This document shows positions 15,758-22,851 of a stretch of DNA of 64,000 nucleotides, piece after piece (position 1 is the first letter of the stretch; every line of letters starts with the position of its first letter). Position numbers and translations under genes: made by a program. Below the pieces are notes generated by a model, which had not been told where the DNA came from, made no database searches, and was given only the letters and a program-made list of their open reading frames with translations. The DNA comes from Desulfohalovibrio reitneri (lineage in GTDB: Bacteria > Desulfobacterota > Desulfovibrionia > Desulfovibrionales > Desulfovibrionaceae). The DNA lies in NCBI RefSeq assembly GCF_000711295.1, contig NZ_JOMJ01000003.1, forward strand, positions 2,057,501-2,121,500, read 5' to 3'.

Positions 15758-17050
15758 ATGAACGAAATTCGAGTTGTTTTCGCGGGTGTGTTTTTGGCGG
15801 TGCTGCTGGCGGCTTCGGGCGCGTCGGCGGCCATGGAGGCCAAGGTGGACCGGTTCGCCTTTCAGGTGGACACGTCCGGTTCCATGCGGGGCTGCACGGC
15901 AGGCGGGGCCGCCATGAGCAAAGCGGAGCAGGCGCGCGACCTGCTTGCCCGGGTGAATAAGGCCCTGCCGGAGCTGGACTGGCGAGCGGGACTGGCCACA
16001 TCCTCCCCGTACAGGGAGTTGCTGACCTCCGCCAGGTACACCACCGAGGGATACGGCCAGGCCATCGACATGCTGCCCGGCGCGGGCGGGTACATGTTCG
16101 GCAACCCCACCACCCTGGGCGACGGCCTGCGCGGGTTCGGGGCGGACAATCCGGACTTCGACGCGCCCTCGGCGCTGATTCTCATGTCCGACGGCGCCAA
16201 CAACCAGGGCCGCAACCCCGTGGCCATGGCCGAGGGGGTGGTTGAGGACAATCCAGGCATGTGCCTGTACGCGGTGAGCTACGCCGAGACCGGCAACGGG
16301 CGCGCCTTGCTGGAGAAGATCGTGGCCGAGGCTGACTGCGGCGAGGTGTTCGACGCCACCGACCTCGATTCGGAGCAGGGGCTGAACAGTTTTGTTCAGA
16401 AGGTGTTCCTCAAGGAAGGCAAGGATACGGACGGCGACGGCGTTGACGACGCCGACGACCGCTGCCCCGGCACCCCGGCGGGGGTTGAGGTTGACCAGTA
16501 CGGCTGCCCCTTCGACACGGACAAGGACGGCGTGCCCGACTACCGCGACAAGTGCCCAGGCACCCCCACCGGCGCCCCGGTTGACGCCGATGGCTGCGCC
16601 CTGGATTCCGACGGCGACGGGGTCATAGACTTTTACGACAAGTGCCCCGGCACGCCCAAGCAGATGAAGGTGGATGAGACCGGCTGCGCCATCCCCACCA
16701 CCATCACCCTGGACATCCAGTTCGATGTGGACTCGGCCGAGATCAAGCCCGCTTACCGCGCCGAGCTGGATCGGATCGGCCGCCTGCTGCGCGACCATCC
16801 GGGCGCCATGGTGGAAATCGGCGGCCACACCGACTCCACCGGCTCCGCTGCCTACAACGAAAAGCTGTCCCAGCGCCGCGCCGAGAGCGTGAAGAGCTAC
16901 ATCGAGAACAACTTCAACATTGACGGCGACCGCCTGGATGCCAGGGGCTACGGCGAATCCCGGCCGGTGGCCTCCAACCAGACCAAGGCGGGGCGGGCCG
17001 GGAACCGCCGCGTGGAGGCCAAGGTCTCCGGCACCTTCGAACAGAGATAA
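15758..17050 (+). CDS. Exported VWA-TSP3-OmpA domain protein
   Basis: The 430-residue protein has a signal peptide (cut near ASAA, residue 24). A von Willebrand A domain follows with the MIDAS motif DTSGS (38-42). Three thrombospondin-type-3 calcium repeats come next (about 225-305, DTDGDGVDDADDRCPGTP type). An OmpA-like peptidoglycan-binding domain closes it (about 310-425, with GHTDSTGS and NRRVEAKV). It is probably anchored to peptidoglycan in the periplasm or outer membrane. OmpA-TSP3 combinations are common; the VWA domain in front suggests a binding or scaffold role. The start follows GAAAAAGGGG. Confidence 0.88.
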   Translation: MNEIRVVFAGVFLAVLLAASGASAAMEAKVDRFAFQVDTSGSMRGCTAGGAAMSKAEQARDLLARVNKALPELDWRAGLATSSPYRELLTSARYTTEGYGQAIDMLPGAGGYMFGNPTTLGDGLRGFGADNPDFDAPSALILMSDGANNQGRNPVAMAEGVVEDNPGMCLYAVSYAETGNGRALLEKIVAEADCGEVFDATDLDSEQGLNSFVQKVFLKEGKDTDGDGVDDADDRCPGTPAGVEVDQYGCPFDTDKDGVPDYRDKCPGTPTGAPVDADGCALDSDGDGVIDFYDKCPGTPKQMKVDETGCAIPTTITLDIQFDVDSAEIKPAYRAELDRIGRLLRDHPGAMVEIGGHTDSTGSAAYNEKLSQRRAESVKSYIENNFNIDGDRLDARGYGESRPVASNQTKAGRAGNRRVEAKVSGTFEQR

Positions 17051-17119
17051 CCCGGAAGGCTTCCCGGCCGCGTGAAAGATTCCCGCGCGGCAGGGATAGC
17101 CCGCCATTCGTCACGCATC

Positions 17120-17149
17120 CCGGCCCGACCGGCTTGCCGGTCGGGCCGG
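17120..17149 (+). terminator. Strong hairpin after the OmpA-domain gene
   Basis: A 13-bp perfect stem (CGGCCCGACCGG and its complement, extended one pair) closes on a CTTG tetraloop, 70 bases after the stop codon. The stem is very stable. No T-run follows, which is frequent for GC-rich genomes. Confidence 0.65.
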
Positions 17150-17168
17150 AGCGTGAAACAATGCCTTG

Positions 17169-17603
17169 ATGCAAGAACTCGTTCACGCGCTGCAGGCGGC
17201 CATCGCGCCCAGCGTGCTCATATCCGCATTCGGCTTGCTGCTGCTTTCCCTGACCAACCGCCTGGGCCGCCCCATCGACCGGACGCGGCAACTGCTGCGT
17301 GAAGTGGATGCAGCCACAGGCGACGATCTGGGTAATCTGCGCCAGCAGATCCAGGTCCTCACCCGGCGCTGCCGCCTTTTGCGCACGGCCATCGGCCTGG
17401 CCCTGGCGGGCGTTTTCTGCTCCGCCGCCCTGATGCTCACGCTTTTCCTCCTCCCGGTCGCTCCGCGTCCACCGCTGCTGCCGGAAGGCCTGTTCTGCGC
17501 CGCGCTGCTCTGCCTCATGGGCTGCCTGGTATTCTTCTTTTCCGATATCCGGCTTACCCTGCGCAGCCTGGACCTGGAAACATCGCGGCACCTCCCAAAG
17601 TAG
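17169..17603 (+). CDS. DUF2721 family membrane protein
   Basis: The 144-residue protein has three hydrophobic segments (about 10-30, 72-96 and 103-125). The first is followed by the family-type sequence LTNRLGRPIDRTRQLLRE. A charged helix with a TRRCRLLRTAI region lies between the first and second spans. It is an inner-membrane protein of unknown function, often found as a small stand-alone gene. The start is the ATG at 17169; the preceding in-frame TTG is less likely. Confidence 0.8.
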   Translation: MQELVHALQAAIAPSVLISAFGLLLLSLTNRLGRPIDRTRQLLREVDAATGDDLGNLRQQIQVLTRRCRLLRTAIGLALAGVFCSAALMLTLFLLPVAPRPPLLPEGLFCAALLCLMGCLVFFFSDIRLTLRSLDLETSRHLPK

Positions 17604-17607
17604 GAGT

Positions 17608-17621
17608 GCGCCCCGGGGCGC
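17608..17621. terminator. GC palindrome between convergent genes
   Basis: GCGCCCCGGGGCGC lies 4 bases after the DUF2721 stop and 18 bases before the end of the convergent CGGC gene. It may act as a short bidirectional terminator. Confidence 0.35.
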
Positions 17622-17639
17622 GTCCGGTGCTTCTGGCCG

Positions 17640-18002
17640 CTATCCGAATACCACGGGCGGCAGGTAGGGATGCGTGCCTTCGATGACCTCGATACCCGCC
17701 TTGGCCTGAATCTTGGTCACGATGTCGTCGGCGTGGGGGCAGTGGTCGGATAAGCAGGGCGCCACGTGGATGTGCGTAGGCGACTCGTCCAGGGGCGCGT
17801 TCCACAACTTCACCTGCGCCAAACGCTGCACGATGCCCGCGCCGGGACACCCGCCGCAGGACAAAAGGCCCATGAGCTGTGCGTCCGCACCGTACCGCTC
17901 GAACATGCCGTCGCGCCGATTGAATCCCACCAGACACCTGGAACACCCGATGCACACGTCGTCCATGGTGTTCTTGCAGCCGATGATCAGAACCTTGTCC
18001 AT
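17640..18002 (-). CDS. CGGC-domain metal-binding protein
   Basis: The ATG at 18002 has GGAGGGAG upstream and gives 120 residues. The protein has an N-terminal IGCKNTMDDVCIGCSRCLVGF segment, the family's SCGGCPG motif (about 70-76) and a later CLSDHCPH pair. CGGC-domain proteins (PF08821) are small cysteine-rich proteins found mostly in anaerobes and thought to bind metal or Fe-S. The gene is single and convergent with DUF2721. Confidence 0.88.
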   Translation of the reverse strand: MDKVLIIGCKNTMDDVCIGCSRCLVGFNRRDGMFERYGADAQLMGLLSCGGCPGAGIVQRLAQVKLWNAPLDESPTHIHVAPCLSDHCPHADDIVTKIQAKAGIEVIEGTHPYLPPVVFG

Positions 18003-18051
18003 GTCTCCCTCCATTGGATTCATCTTCCACCCCTAAGCATGGATCATGCCG

Positions 18052-18057
18052 ATTATA
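18052..18057 (-). promoter_or_regulatory. Candidate -10 box for the CGGC gene
   Basis: The reverse strand reads TATAAT here, 50 bases upstream of the start codon, in a locally AT-rich stretch. No good -35 box is seen at the usual distance, so activation by another protein is possible. Confidence 0.35.
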
Positions 18058-18104
18058 ATATGTTTGAATGTATAGCATTATTTGGACAGTGAGCAGGGGA
18101 GGCG

Positions 18105-18138
18105 GCGCCCTTTTCGCCCGGTCGGGCGCAAAGGGCGC
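18105..18138. repeat. Hairpin in the CGGC-methyltransferase intergenic region
   Basis: GCGCCCTTT/AAAGGGCGC and CGCCCG/CGGGCG pair around a GT loop with one T-C mismatch, giving 15 base pairs. It lies in a 436-base gap that also holds the -10 candidate and repeat copy D. Confidence 0.7.
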
Positions 18139-18171
18139 AAAGTGCGCCGCGCTCACCGTTTCTGTAGCCAA

Positions 18172-18332
18172 GAGTCCATAGTTTGATTTACCGGGTGAAA
18201 TCGCCCCACAACCGCGAATTCGCCGTGGCGCTCAAGCAGAACATCCTGACGTACGCCATCCCGCGAACACACATGCAACGTTACTTTGCCGCGGGTCCAG
18301 GGCCGCGAAGCCCCTGGTCGCCCGAAGGGCGA
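18172..18332 (+). repeat. Interspersed repeat, copy D (5'-truncated)
   Basis: This copy begins in the ACCGGGTG part of the repeat and keeps the whole 3' half: CATCCCGCGAACACACATGCAACGTTACTTTGCC, GGGTCCAGGGC with its complementary arm, and CGCCC-GAA-GGGCG. About 80 bases at the 5' side are missing. It ends about 105 bases before the methyltransferase gene. Confidence 0.85.
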
Positions 18333-18438
18333 AATCTTCCTTCTCCTTCTGCTTTTCCTTCTCCCTCTTCTCCATTCATACCAACCCTGGTCGGCTGGTT
18401 TGTTTCCCGGTATAGGTGGTTCATGCTGGAGGTTGTGC

Positions 18439-19584
18439 ATGGTTGTTTGTCACGCTTGCGGTTCGCATGGTTTGGAGCCGGTGCTTTTTCTGGGATATTT
18501 GGCGCCGCCGCTGTTGTTTCGGCCCTGGGAGGAGATTCCGGGGGCGCAGGCGGCGTTTCCGGCGCAGCTGGTGTTCTGTCCGTGCTGCGCGTTGGTGCAG
18601 ATGGGGTATGTCCCCGAGACGCGCGAGGAATTGGGGCCGGGCGAGTTCGCCTTGTCTCCGCGCCTGGAGGAGGACGAGGTGGTTGCCCTGGTCGGCGACG
18701 TGCTGTCCGTGGACGAGGTCCAGGGTCCGGTGGTCTGCATGGCCGATCACGTCCAGCTTTCGCCCTACTGGCGGGAGCGTGGCATGAGCGCTTTCGAGTG
18801 TGCCCCGACACTGGAGGAAGCCGGACGGCTGCGTGAGAGGGAAGGACCTGCGGGCGTGGTCTGTCTGGGCGAAGAGGTCGGTTCGTCCATGGATCCGCAC
18901 CAGAGCCTTGAGGTCGCCCTGTCCCTGCTGGACGAGCGGGGAGTGGTGGTCATGCGGATGCCTTCCCTGCTGGGGGTAATGGAAACGGTGCGCTACGACG
19001 TGGTGCGGCACGACCGGCCCCGCCTCTTTTCCCTGACCGCCCTGTCCGGGCTGCTGGCCAGGCACGGGCTTGAGCCGGTGCGCGCCTCGCGAACGGAGCG
19101 CGGGCCGGGCATGCGCGTGGTGGCCGCCCGATCCGGCACGCTCGAACCGGATAAAGCCGTTGCCACCATGCTGGACGAGGAAAAGCGACTCGGCCTGGGC
19201 GACTCCATGGTGCTGAACGACTTCGCCCGCTGGTGCATGGAGTCAAAAGTCAAGCTGGTGCGCATGGTTTCGGAACTGGTGGAGCGCGGCGAGACCATCT
19301 GGGGGATGGGCGCCGGGCCGGGAGCCTCCACTCTGGTGGGCTACGCCGGCCTGGACGAGCAGATGCTCGCCCGCGTGGCGGATACCCCCGGCTCGCCCCG
19401 CCTGGGGCGCTGCCTGCCCGGCACGCGGATCCCGGTTGTTTCCGAAGAGGATCTTGCCGAGCACCAGCCGGACTACGTCCTTTTTCTGGAACCGGACGAA
19501 GCCGAAACCGCCTACTCCAGGCTCCGCGCCCTGGGATACCAAGGAAAATTCCTCATCCCCCTGCCTGAACCAAGAAGGGTGTAA
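18439..19584 (+). CDS. C-methyltransferase-like protein with N-terminal zinc motif, divergent
   Basis: The ATG at 18439 has GGAGG 6 bases upstream and gives 381 residues. It begins with the zinc-binding pattern of sugar C-methyltransferases (CHACGS then CPCCALVQ, about 4-9 and 48-55). The C-terminal third (about 255-375) matches the partner domain with a GMGAGPGASTLVGYAGL nucleotide-type loop and a closing PDYVLFLEPDE. The middle should hold the SAM-binding fold, but I see no clear E/DxGxGxG motif there. The protein may use a degenerate site or have lost activity. It is flanked by repeat D and a strong terminator, as a single-gene unit. Confidence 0.7.
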   Translation: MVVCHACGSHGLEPVLFLGYLAPPLLFRPWEEIPGAQAAFPAQLVFCPCCALVQMGYVPETREELGPGEFALSPRLEEDEVVALVGDVLSVDEVQGPVVCMADHVQLSPYWRERGMSAFECAPTLEEAGRLREREGPAGVVCLGEEVGSSMDPHQSLEVALSLLDERGVVVMRMPSLLGVMETVRYDVVRHDRPRLFSLTALSGLLARHGLEPVRASRTERGPGMRVVAARSGTLEPDKAVATMLDEEKRLGLGDSMVLNDFARWCMESKVKLVRMVSELVERGETIWGMGAGPGASTLVGYAGLDEQMLARVADTPGSPRLGRCLPGTRIPVVSEEDLAEHQPDYVLFLEPDEAETAYSRLRALGYQGKFLIPLPEPRRV

Positions 19585-19602
19585 GCGGAAGCAGCGTATT
19601 GA

Positions 19603-19636
19603 AAAAGTCCGGCGCGGGGCCCCGCGCCGGACTTTT
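19603..19636. terminator. 34-base perfect palindrome, bidirectional terminator
   Basis: The palindrome has AAAAGTCCGGCGCGGGG as one arm and its exact complement as the other, 19 bases after the methyltransferase stop. GC-rich stem plus flanking A and T runs make an efficient intrinsic terminator in either direction. Confidence 0.85.
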
Positions 19637-19692
19637 CCGTGTTGCGGGTGGAGGGGAATGAATGGTGGTTGGCGGGGTGAGCGTTCCGGGCA

Positions 19693-19744
19693 GCGGGAGA
19701 AGGAGGAAACCCCTTTTAAAAAAGCGGTTTCCTCCTTCTCCCGC
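19693..19744. repeat. Long hairpin related to the one at 15461
   Basis: Bases 19693-19711 and 19726-19744 are perfect 19-base complements, with TTTT and AAAA pairing further inside. The arm shares AGAAGGAGGAAA-CCC with the hairpin at 15461-15518. It lies about 30 bases upstream of repeat copy E, the same relative arrangement as for copy C. Confidence 0.85.
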
Positions 19745-19774
19745 ACCCTCATCCTCCTTCCGTAAAAGTTTTTA

Positions 19775-20031
19775 CCGCTCGCTTCGCTCGGGGGCGTGGT
19801 GCGGGGAAGTGGCAACCGGTGGACTTCAGCCCAATTCAGCGTTCAACGCATCTCTGGTCAAACGGCCTGGGCGGGGTTTTACCGGGTGGAAGCGCGCCAC
19901 AATCGCGGCTTCGCCGAAGTGCTCCCCTCCATTTCACTCCCGCGCGCCCACCCGCGAATACACATGCAAAGTTACTTTGCCTCGGGTCCAGGGCCGAGAA
20001 GGCCCTGGTCGCCCGCAGAGCGAAATCTTAT
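19775..20031 (+). repeat. Interspersed repeat, copy E (full length)
   Basis: This copy runs from CGCTTCGCTCGGGGGCGTGGTG to GCGAAATC and aligns with copies B and C throughout. It has the GCAAAGTTACTTTGC inverted repeat (about 19967-19981) and the CCAGGGCC/GGCCCTGG arms. The 110 bases between it and the dipeptidase gene show no clear promoter. Confidence 0.85.
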
Positions 20032-20142
20032 TCTCCGAGGTCTGCAATCATTTCCACATCTTGCCATTGCCGGCGATATGTTGGAGGAATGGTGGGTCTA
20101 TTTAACAGCCGGAATCATCCGGCAGCATCTTGGGAGGGGGGA

Positions 20143-21885
20143 ATGGCTGGGGTGCGACCTGTTTTTCTGAGCGCGGCGGTGTGCGCCGTGTTGTTGGCTG
20201 CTGGCGGGGCGTTGGCCTGCACCACGACCATCGTGGGCAAGGACGCTTCGGCCGACGGCTCGGTGCTGGTTTCCCACTCCGAGGACGGGTTGGGCGATCC
20301 GAGGCTGGTGTACGTTCCGGCCAGGGACCACGAGCCGGGGTCCATGCGCAAGGTGTACTATTCGGAGTCGGCCAAGGGGTACGAGAAGCGTTTCGGCGCG
20401 GACCCGGCCATTCGCCTGAACATTGAAGGTCGCAGCCCGTACTACAAGGCCGGGGAGGATGTGCCGCCGTCCAGGCCGCTGGGCGAAATTCCCCAGGTGG
20501 AGCACACCTACGCCTATTTCGACGGCAACTACGGCGTAATGAACGAGCACCAGCTGGTCATGGGCGAGTGCACGGACAAGGCCAAGGTGCATCCCGAACC
20601 CGAGCCGGGCAAGCGGATTTTCTATTCAGCCGAATTGTCGCGGGTGGCCCTGGAGCGTTGCAAGAAGGCCAGGGAGGCCGTGCTGCTCATGGGCAGGCTC
20701 ATCGAGAAGTACGGCTACTACGGCACGGGCGAGACCCTCTTGGTGGGCGATCCGGACGAGGCCTGGGTGATGGAGATGTGCGGCTACGACATGGACGGCA
20801 CGGGCGGCGTGTGGGTGGCCAGAAGGGTGCCGGACGGCCACTTCTTCGCGGCGGCCAACCAGTTCCGCATCCGCGACATCGAGAAGGACGACCCGGACCT
20901 GCTGTATTCGGAGAACATCTTCGACATCGCCCGGGAAAAGGGGTGGTGGAAGCCGGAGGACGGCCCCCTGGACTGGGCCAGGGTGTTCGGCGACGGGGAG
21001 TTCCACCATCCGTACTATTCCCTGCGCCGGGTGTGGCGGGCCATGTCCCTGGCCGCGCCCTCGCTGGATTTGCCGGCCTGGGTGGAGGGACCCTTCACCC
21101 GGACCTACCCCTTCTCCATCGAGCCGGACGAGAAGATGGACGTGGCGGACGTGATGCGCATCCACCGCGACAACTACGAGGGCACCGAGTTCGATCTGAC
21201 CAAGGGGGTCGCGGCGGGGCCGTTCGGCAATCCCAACCGCTTTGAGGGCGGCGAGGAGTCGGCCATGGCCACGGAGGAGGGGCCGGACGTTCAGGGCGCT
21301 TTCGAGCGTCCGCTGAACATCTACCGCTGTGTTTACTCCTACGTGTGCCAAGCGCGGAGCTGGCTGCCGGACGCCATCGGCGGGATGGCCTGGTTCGGCG
21401 CGGACCGGCCCGCCACCACCGTGGTGATGCCGTTCCACGCCGGGATAAACGACCTGCCCGAGTCCCTGCAGAAGGGCCACCCCCTGACTTTCGACCGCGA
21501 AAGCATGTGGACCACGTTCAACTACATGGCAAACTTCGTCATGCTCAAATACGACCGCATGGTCCGCGACCTGACCGAGAAGCGGAAGGAATTCGAGACG
21601 GGCTTCTTCGGCGGGCAGGAGCCGGTCGAGGACAAGGCGCTGGCCTTGTGGAAGGACGGCAAGCGGGCCCAGGCGAAGAAGTTTCTCACGGAGTACGCCG
21701 GGAAGAACGCGGAAAAGGTGCGCACCGCCTGGTGGAAGCTCAACGAAGACCTCTACGTGAAGTACAACGACGGCTATTTGAATACCCCGCGGGGACTTGC
21801 CCAGCCCCTGTTTTACCCCGATTGGTGGCTGAAGAAGGCGGGCTACACCGACGGCCCCCTGACGTACACAAAGCCCGGCGAGTAG
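20143..21885 (+). CDS. Secreted C69-family dipeptidase
   Basis: The ATG at 20143 follows a GGGAGGGGGG site and gives 580 residues. A signal peptide ends at ALA, so cleavage would expose Cys26 (CTTTIVGKDAS), the N-terminal nucleophile of the peptidase C69 family. The body shows family landmarks such as GRSPYYKAGEDVP, NEHQLVMGEC (about 128-137), GETLLVGDPDEAWVMEMCG (about 198-216) and YSYVCQARSWLPDAIGG. It should cleave dipeptides in the periplasm or outside the cell. Length fits periplasmic C69 members. It is a single-gene unit. Confidence 0.9.
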   Translation: MAGVRPVFLSAAVCAVLLAAGGALACTTTIVGKDASADGSVLVSHSEDGLGDPRLVYVPARDHEPGSMRKVYYSESAKGYEKRFGADPAIRLNIEGRSPYYKAGEDVPPSRPLGEIPQVEHTYAYFDGNYGVMNEHQLVMGECTDKAKVHPEPEPGKRIFYSAELSRVALERCKKAREAVLLMGRLIEKYGYYGTGETLLVGDPDEAWVMEMCGYDMDGTGGVWVARRVPDGHFFAAANQFRIRDIEKDDPDLLYSENIFDIAREKGWWKPEDGPLDWARVFGDGEFHHPYYSLRRVWRAMSLAAPSLDLPAWVEGPFTRTYPFSIEPDEKMDVADVMRIHRDNYEGTEFDLTKGVAAGPFGNPNRFEGGEESAMATEEGPDVQGAFERPLNIYRCVYSYVCQARSWLPDAIGGMAWFGADRPATTVVMPFHAGINDLPESLQKGHPLTFDRESMWTTFNYMANFVMLKYDRMVRDLTEKRKEFETGFFGGQEPVEDKALALWKDGKRAQAKKFLTEYAGKNAEKVRTAWWKLNEDLYVKYNDGYLNTPRGLAQPLFYPDWWLKKAGYTDGPLTYTKPGE

Positions 21886-21901
21886 CCGTCCGCTAAGGAC
21901 G

Positions 21902-21938
21902 GGAGGGAGAGCCCGGGACCCGCCTGGGTCCTCCCTCC
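21902..21938 (+). terminator. Bulged GC-rich hairpin after the dipeptidase gene
   Basis: GGAGGGA pairs with TCCCTCC and GGACCC with GGGTCC, around a small loop with a 7-base bulge, 16 bases after the stop codon. The next 290 bases, up to the promoter at 22234, show no gene. Confidence 0.5.
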
Positions 21939-22233
21939 TCCGTTCCCAGCCCCCCGCGCATGACGGGCGCCCCGCCCGTCGCCTTCTTTTGTGCTGCGTT
22001 TTCGCGATCAAGCGGCCTGAAACGCTCCGTTCCCGCGCGACTATCCGGAAATAAGACCGGAAATCTGTGCTCCAGCCTGTTGCCGGCATCATCCCCGGCC
22101 GTTCGGGAAAGCGGTGGTATCCGTCCTGATGCCGTGTCAGGCCGGGATTCGCTTGAATGATGCTGATGGCGCGTGGTTTTTCGCCATCTTTTCCCGCCTG
22201 CCGCCCTTTCCCCACCTGAAAAGCCAGCGAGGG

Positions 22234-22262
22234 TTGACAGGAGAAGGGAAGGAGCTTAAAAA
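22234..22262 (+). promoter_or_regulatory. Sigma-70-type promoter for the MarR/proVWX genes
   Basis: TTGACA (22234-22239) stands 17 bases from TAAAAA (22257-22262). The region is AT-rich from here to the start codon. The predicted transcript would start near 22269. Confidence 0.6.
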
Positions 22263-22286
22263 CCTTCACGTTGACTTTTCGTATCT

Positions 22287-22309
22287 TAAATTTCTTGCTT
22301 AGGAATTTA
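22287..22309. promoter_or_regulatory. Inverted repeat, candidate MarR operator
   Basis: TAAATTTCT and AGGAATTTA match at 8 of 9 paired positions around a 5-base centre. The site is 15 bases upstream of the MarR start and just downstream of the promoter, suiting autorepression. Confidence 0.55.
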
Positions 22310-22323
22310 TTCAGGCGTACAAA

Positions 22324-22803
22324 ATGATGCAGGACTACCAAGCCCAACTCGAGAGCATCCTGGATTCGCTGGGGCGGATCCGCCAGGCCATGAACCGCCA
22401 GAGCAGAAGCCTGGACGCCTCGATTCATCTCACCGCGCCGCAACTGGTCTGTATGCGCCAGCTGCAGGTGGCCGGCCCCATGACCCTCGGGGCTTTGGCC
22501 AGGCGGGTGCACACATCGCCCGCTTCCCTCACCGGTTTGGTGGACAGGCTGGAGCGCAAGGACATGGTGCAGCGTCGCCGCGACGAGGTGGACCGCCGTA
22601 AGGTGCTGGTGGAGATGACCAAATCCGGCGCGGACGTTCTGGCCATGGCGCCCTGGACCGTCCAGGACCGCCTGGGGCTTTCCCTGGCCCAGATGCCGCC
22701 CGAAAAGCGGGACGAGTTGGAGCGGGCCGTCGGCCAGTTGGCCGAGATGATGGAGTCTCCCCCGCCGGATACGGGGGAGGAGCGGCACAAGTCCGTCTCC
22801 TGA
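22324..22803 (+). CDS. MarR-family transcriptional regulator
   Basis: The 159-residue protein is a single winged-helix domain flanked by dimer helices. The recognition region is MTLGALARRVHTSPASLTGLVDRLERKDMVQRR (about 53-85), followed by the wing with DRRKVLVEMT. It lies 48 bases upstream of proV and on the same strand, so it probably controls the betaine transporter and itself. MarR-type control of betaine uptake is known in Bacillus (GbsR, OpcR). The ligand cannot be read from sequence. An ATG three bases later is an alternative start. Confidence 0.88.
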   Translation: MMQDYQAQLESILDSLGRIRQAMNRQSRSLDASIHLTAPQLVCMRQLQVAGPMTLGALARRVHTSPASLTGLVDRLERKDMVQRRRDEVDRRKVLVEMTKSGADVLAMAPWTVQDRLGLSLAQMPPEKRDELERAVGQLAEMMESPPPDTGEERHKSVS

Positions 22804-22851
22804 TCCGGTGCCTGCGACGAAAAACGATTCAAGCAAAAGGATACGCATCGC

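Noticed and set aside
18183-18836. Open frames that start inside the repeats (products containing MQRYFAAG or similar).
   Set aside because: The same peptide recurs because the repeat recurs. The frames end at unrelated points and lack ribosome binding sites.
10541-20031. Insertion sequences as an explanation of the repeats.
   Set aside because: No transposase gene lies in or beside any copy, and the copies are only about 160 to 260 bases long. A non-autonomous element remains possible.
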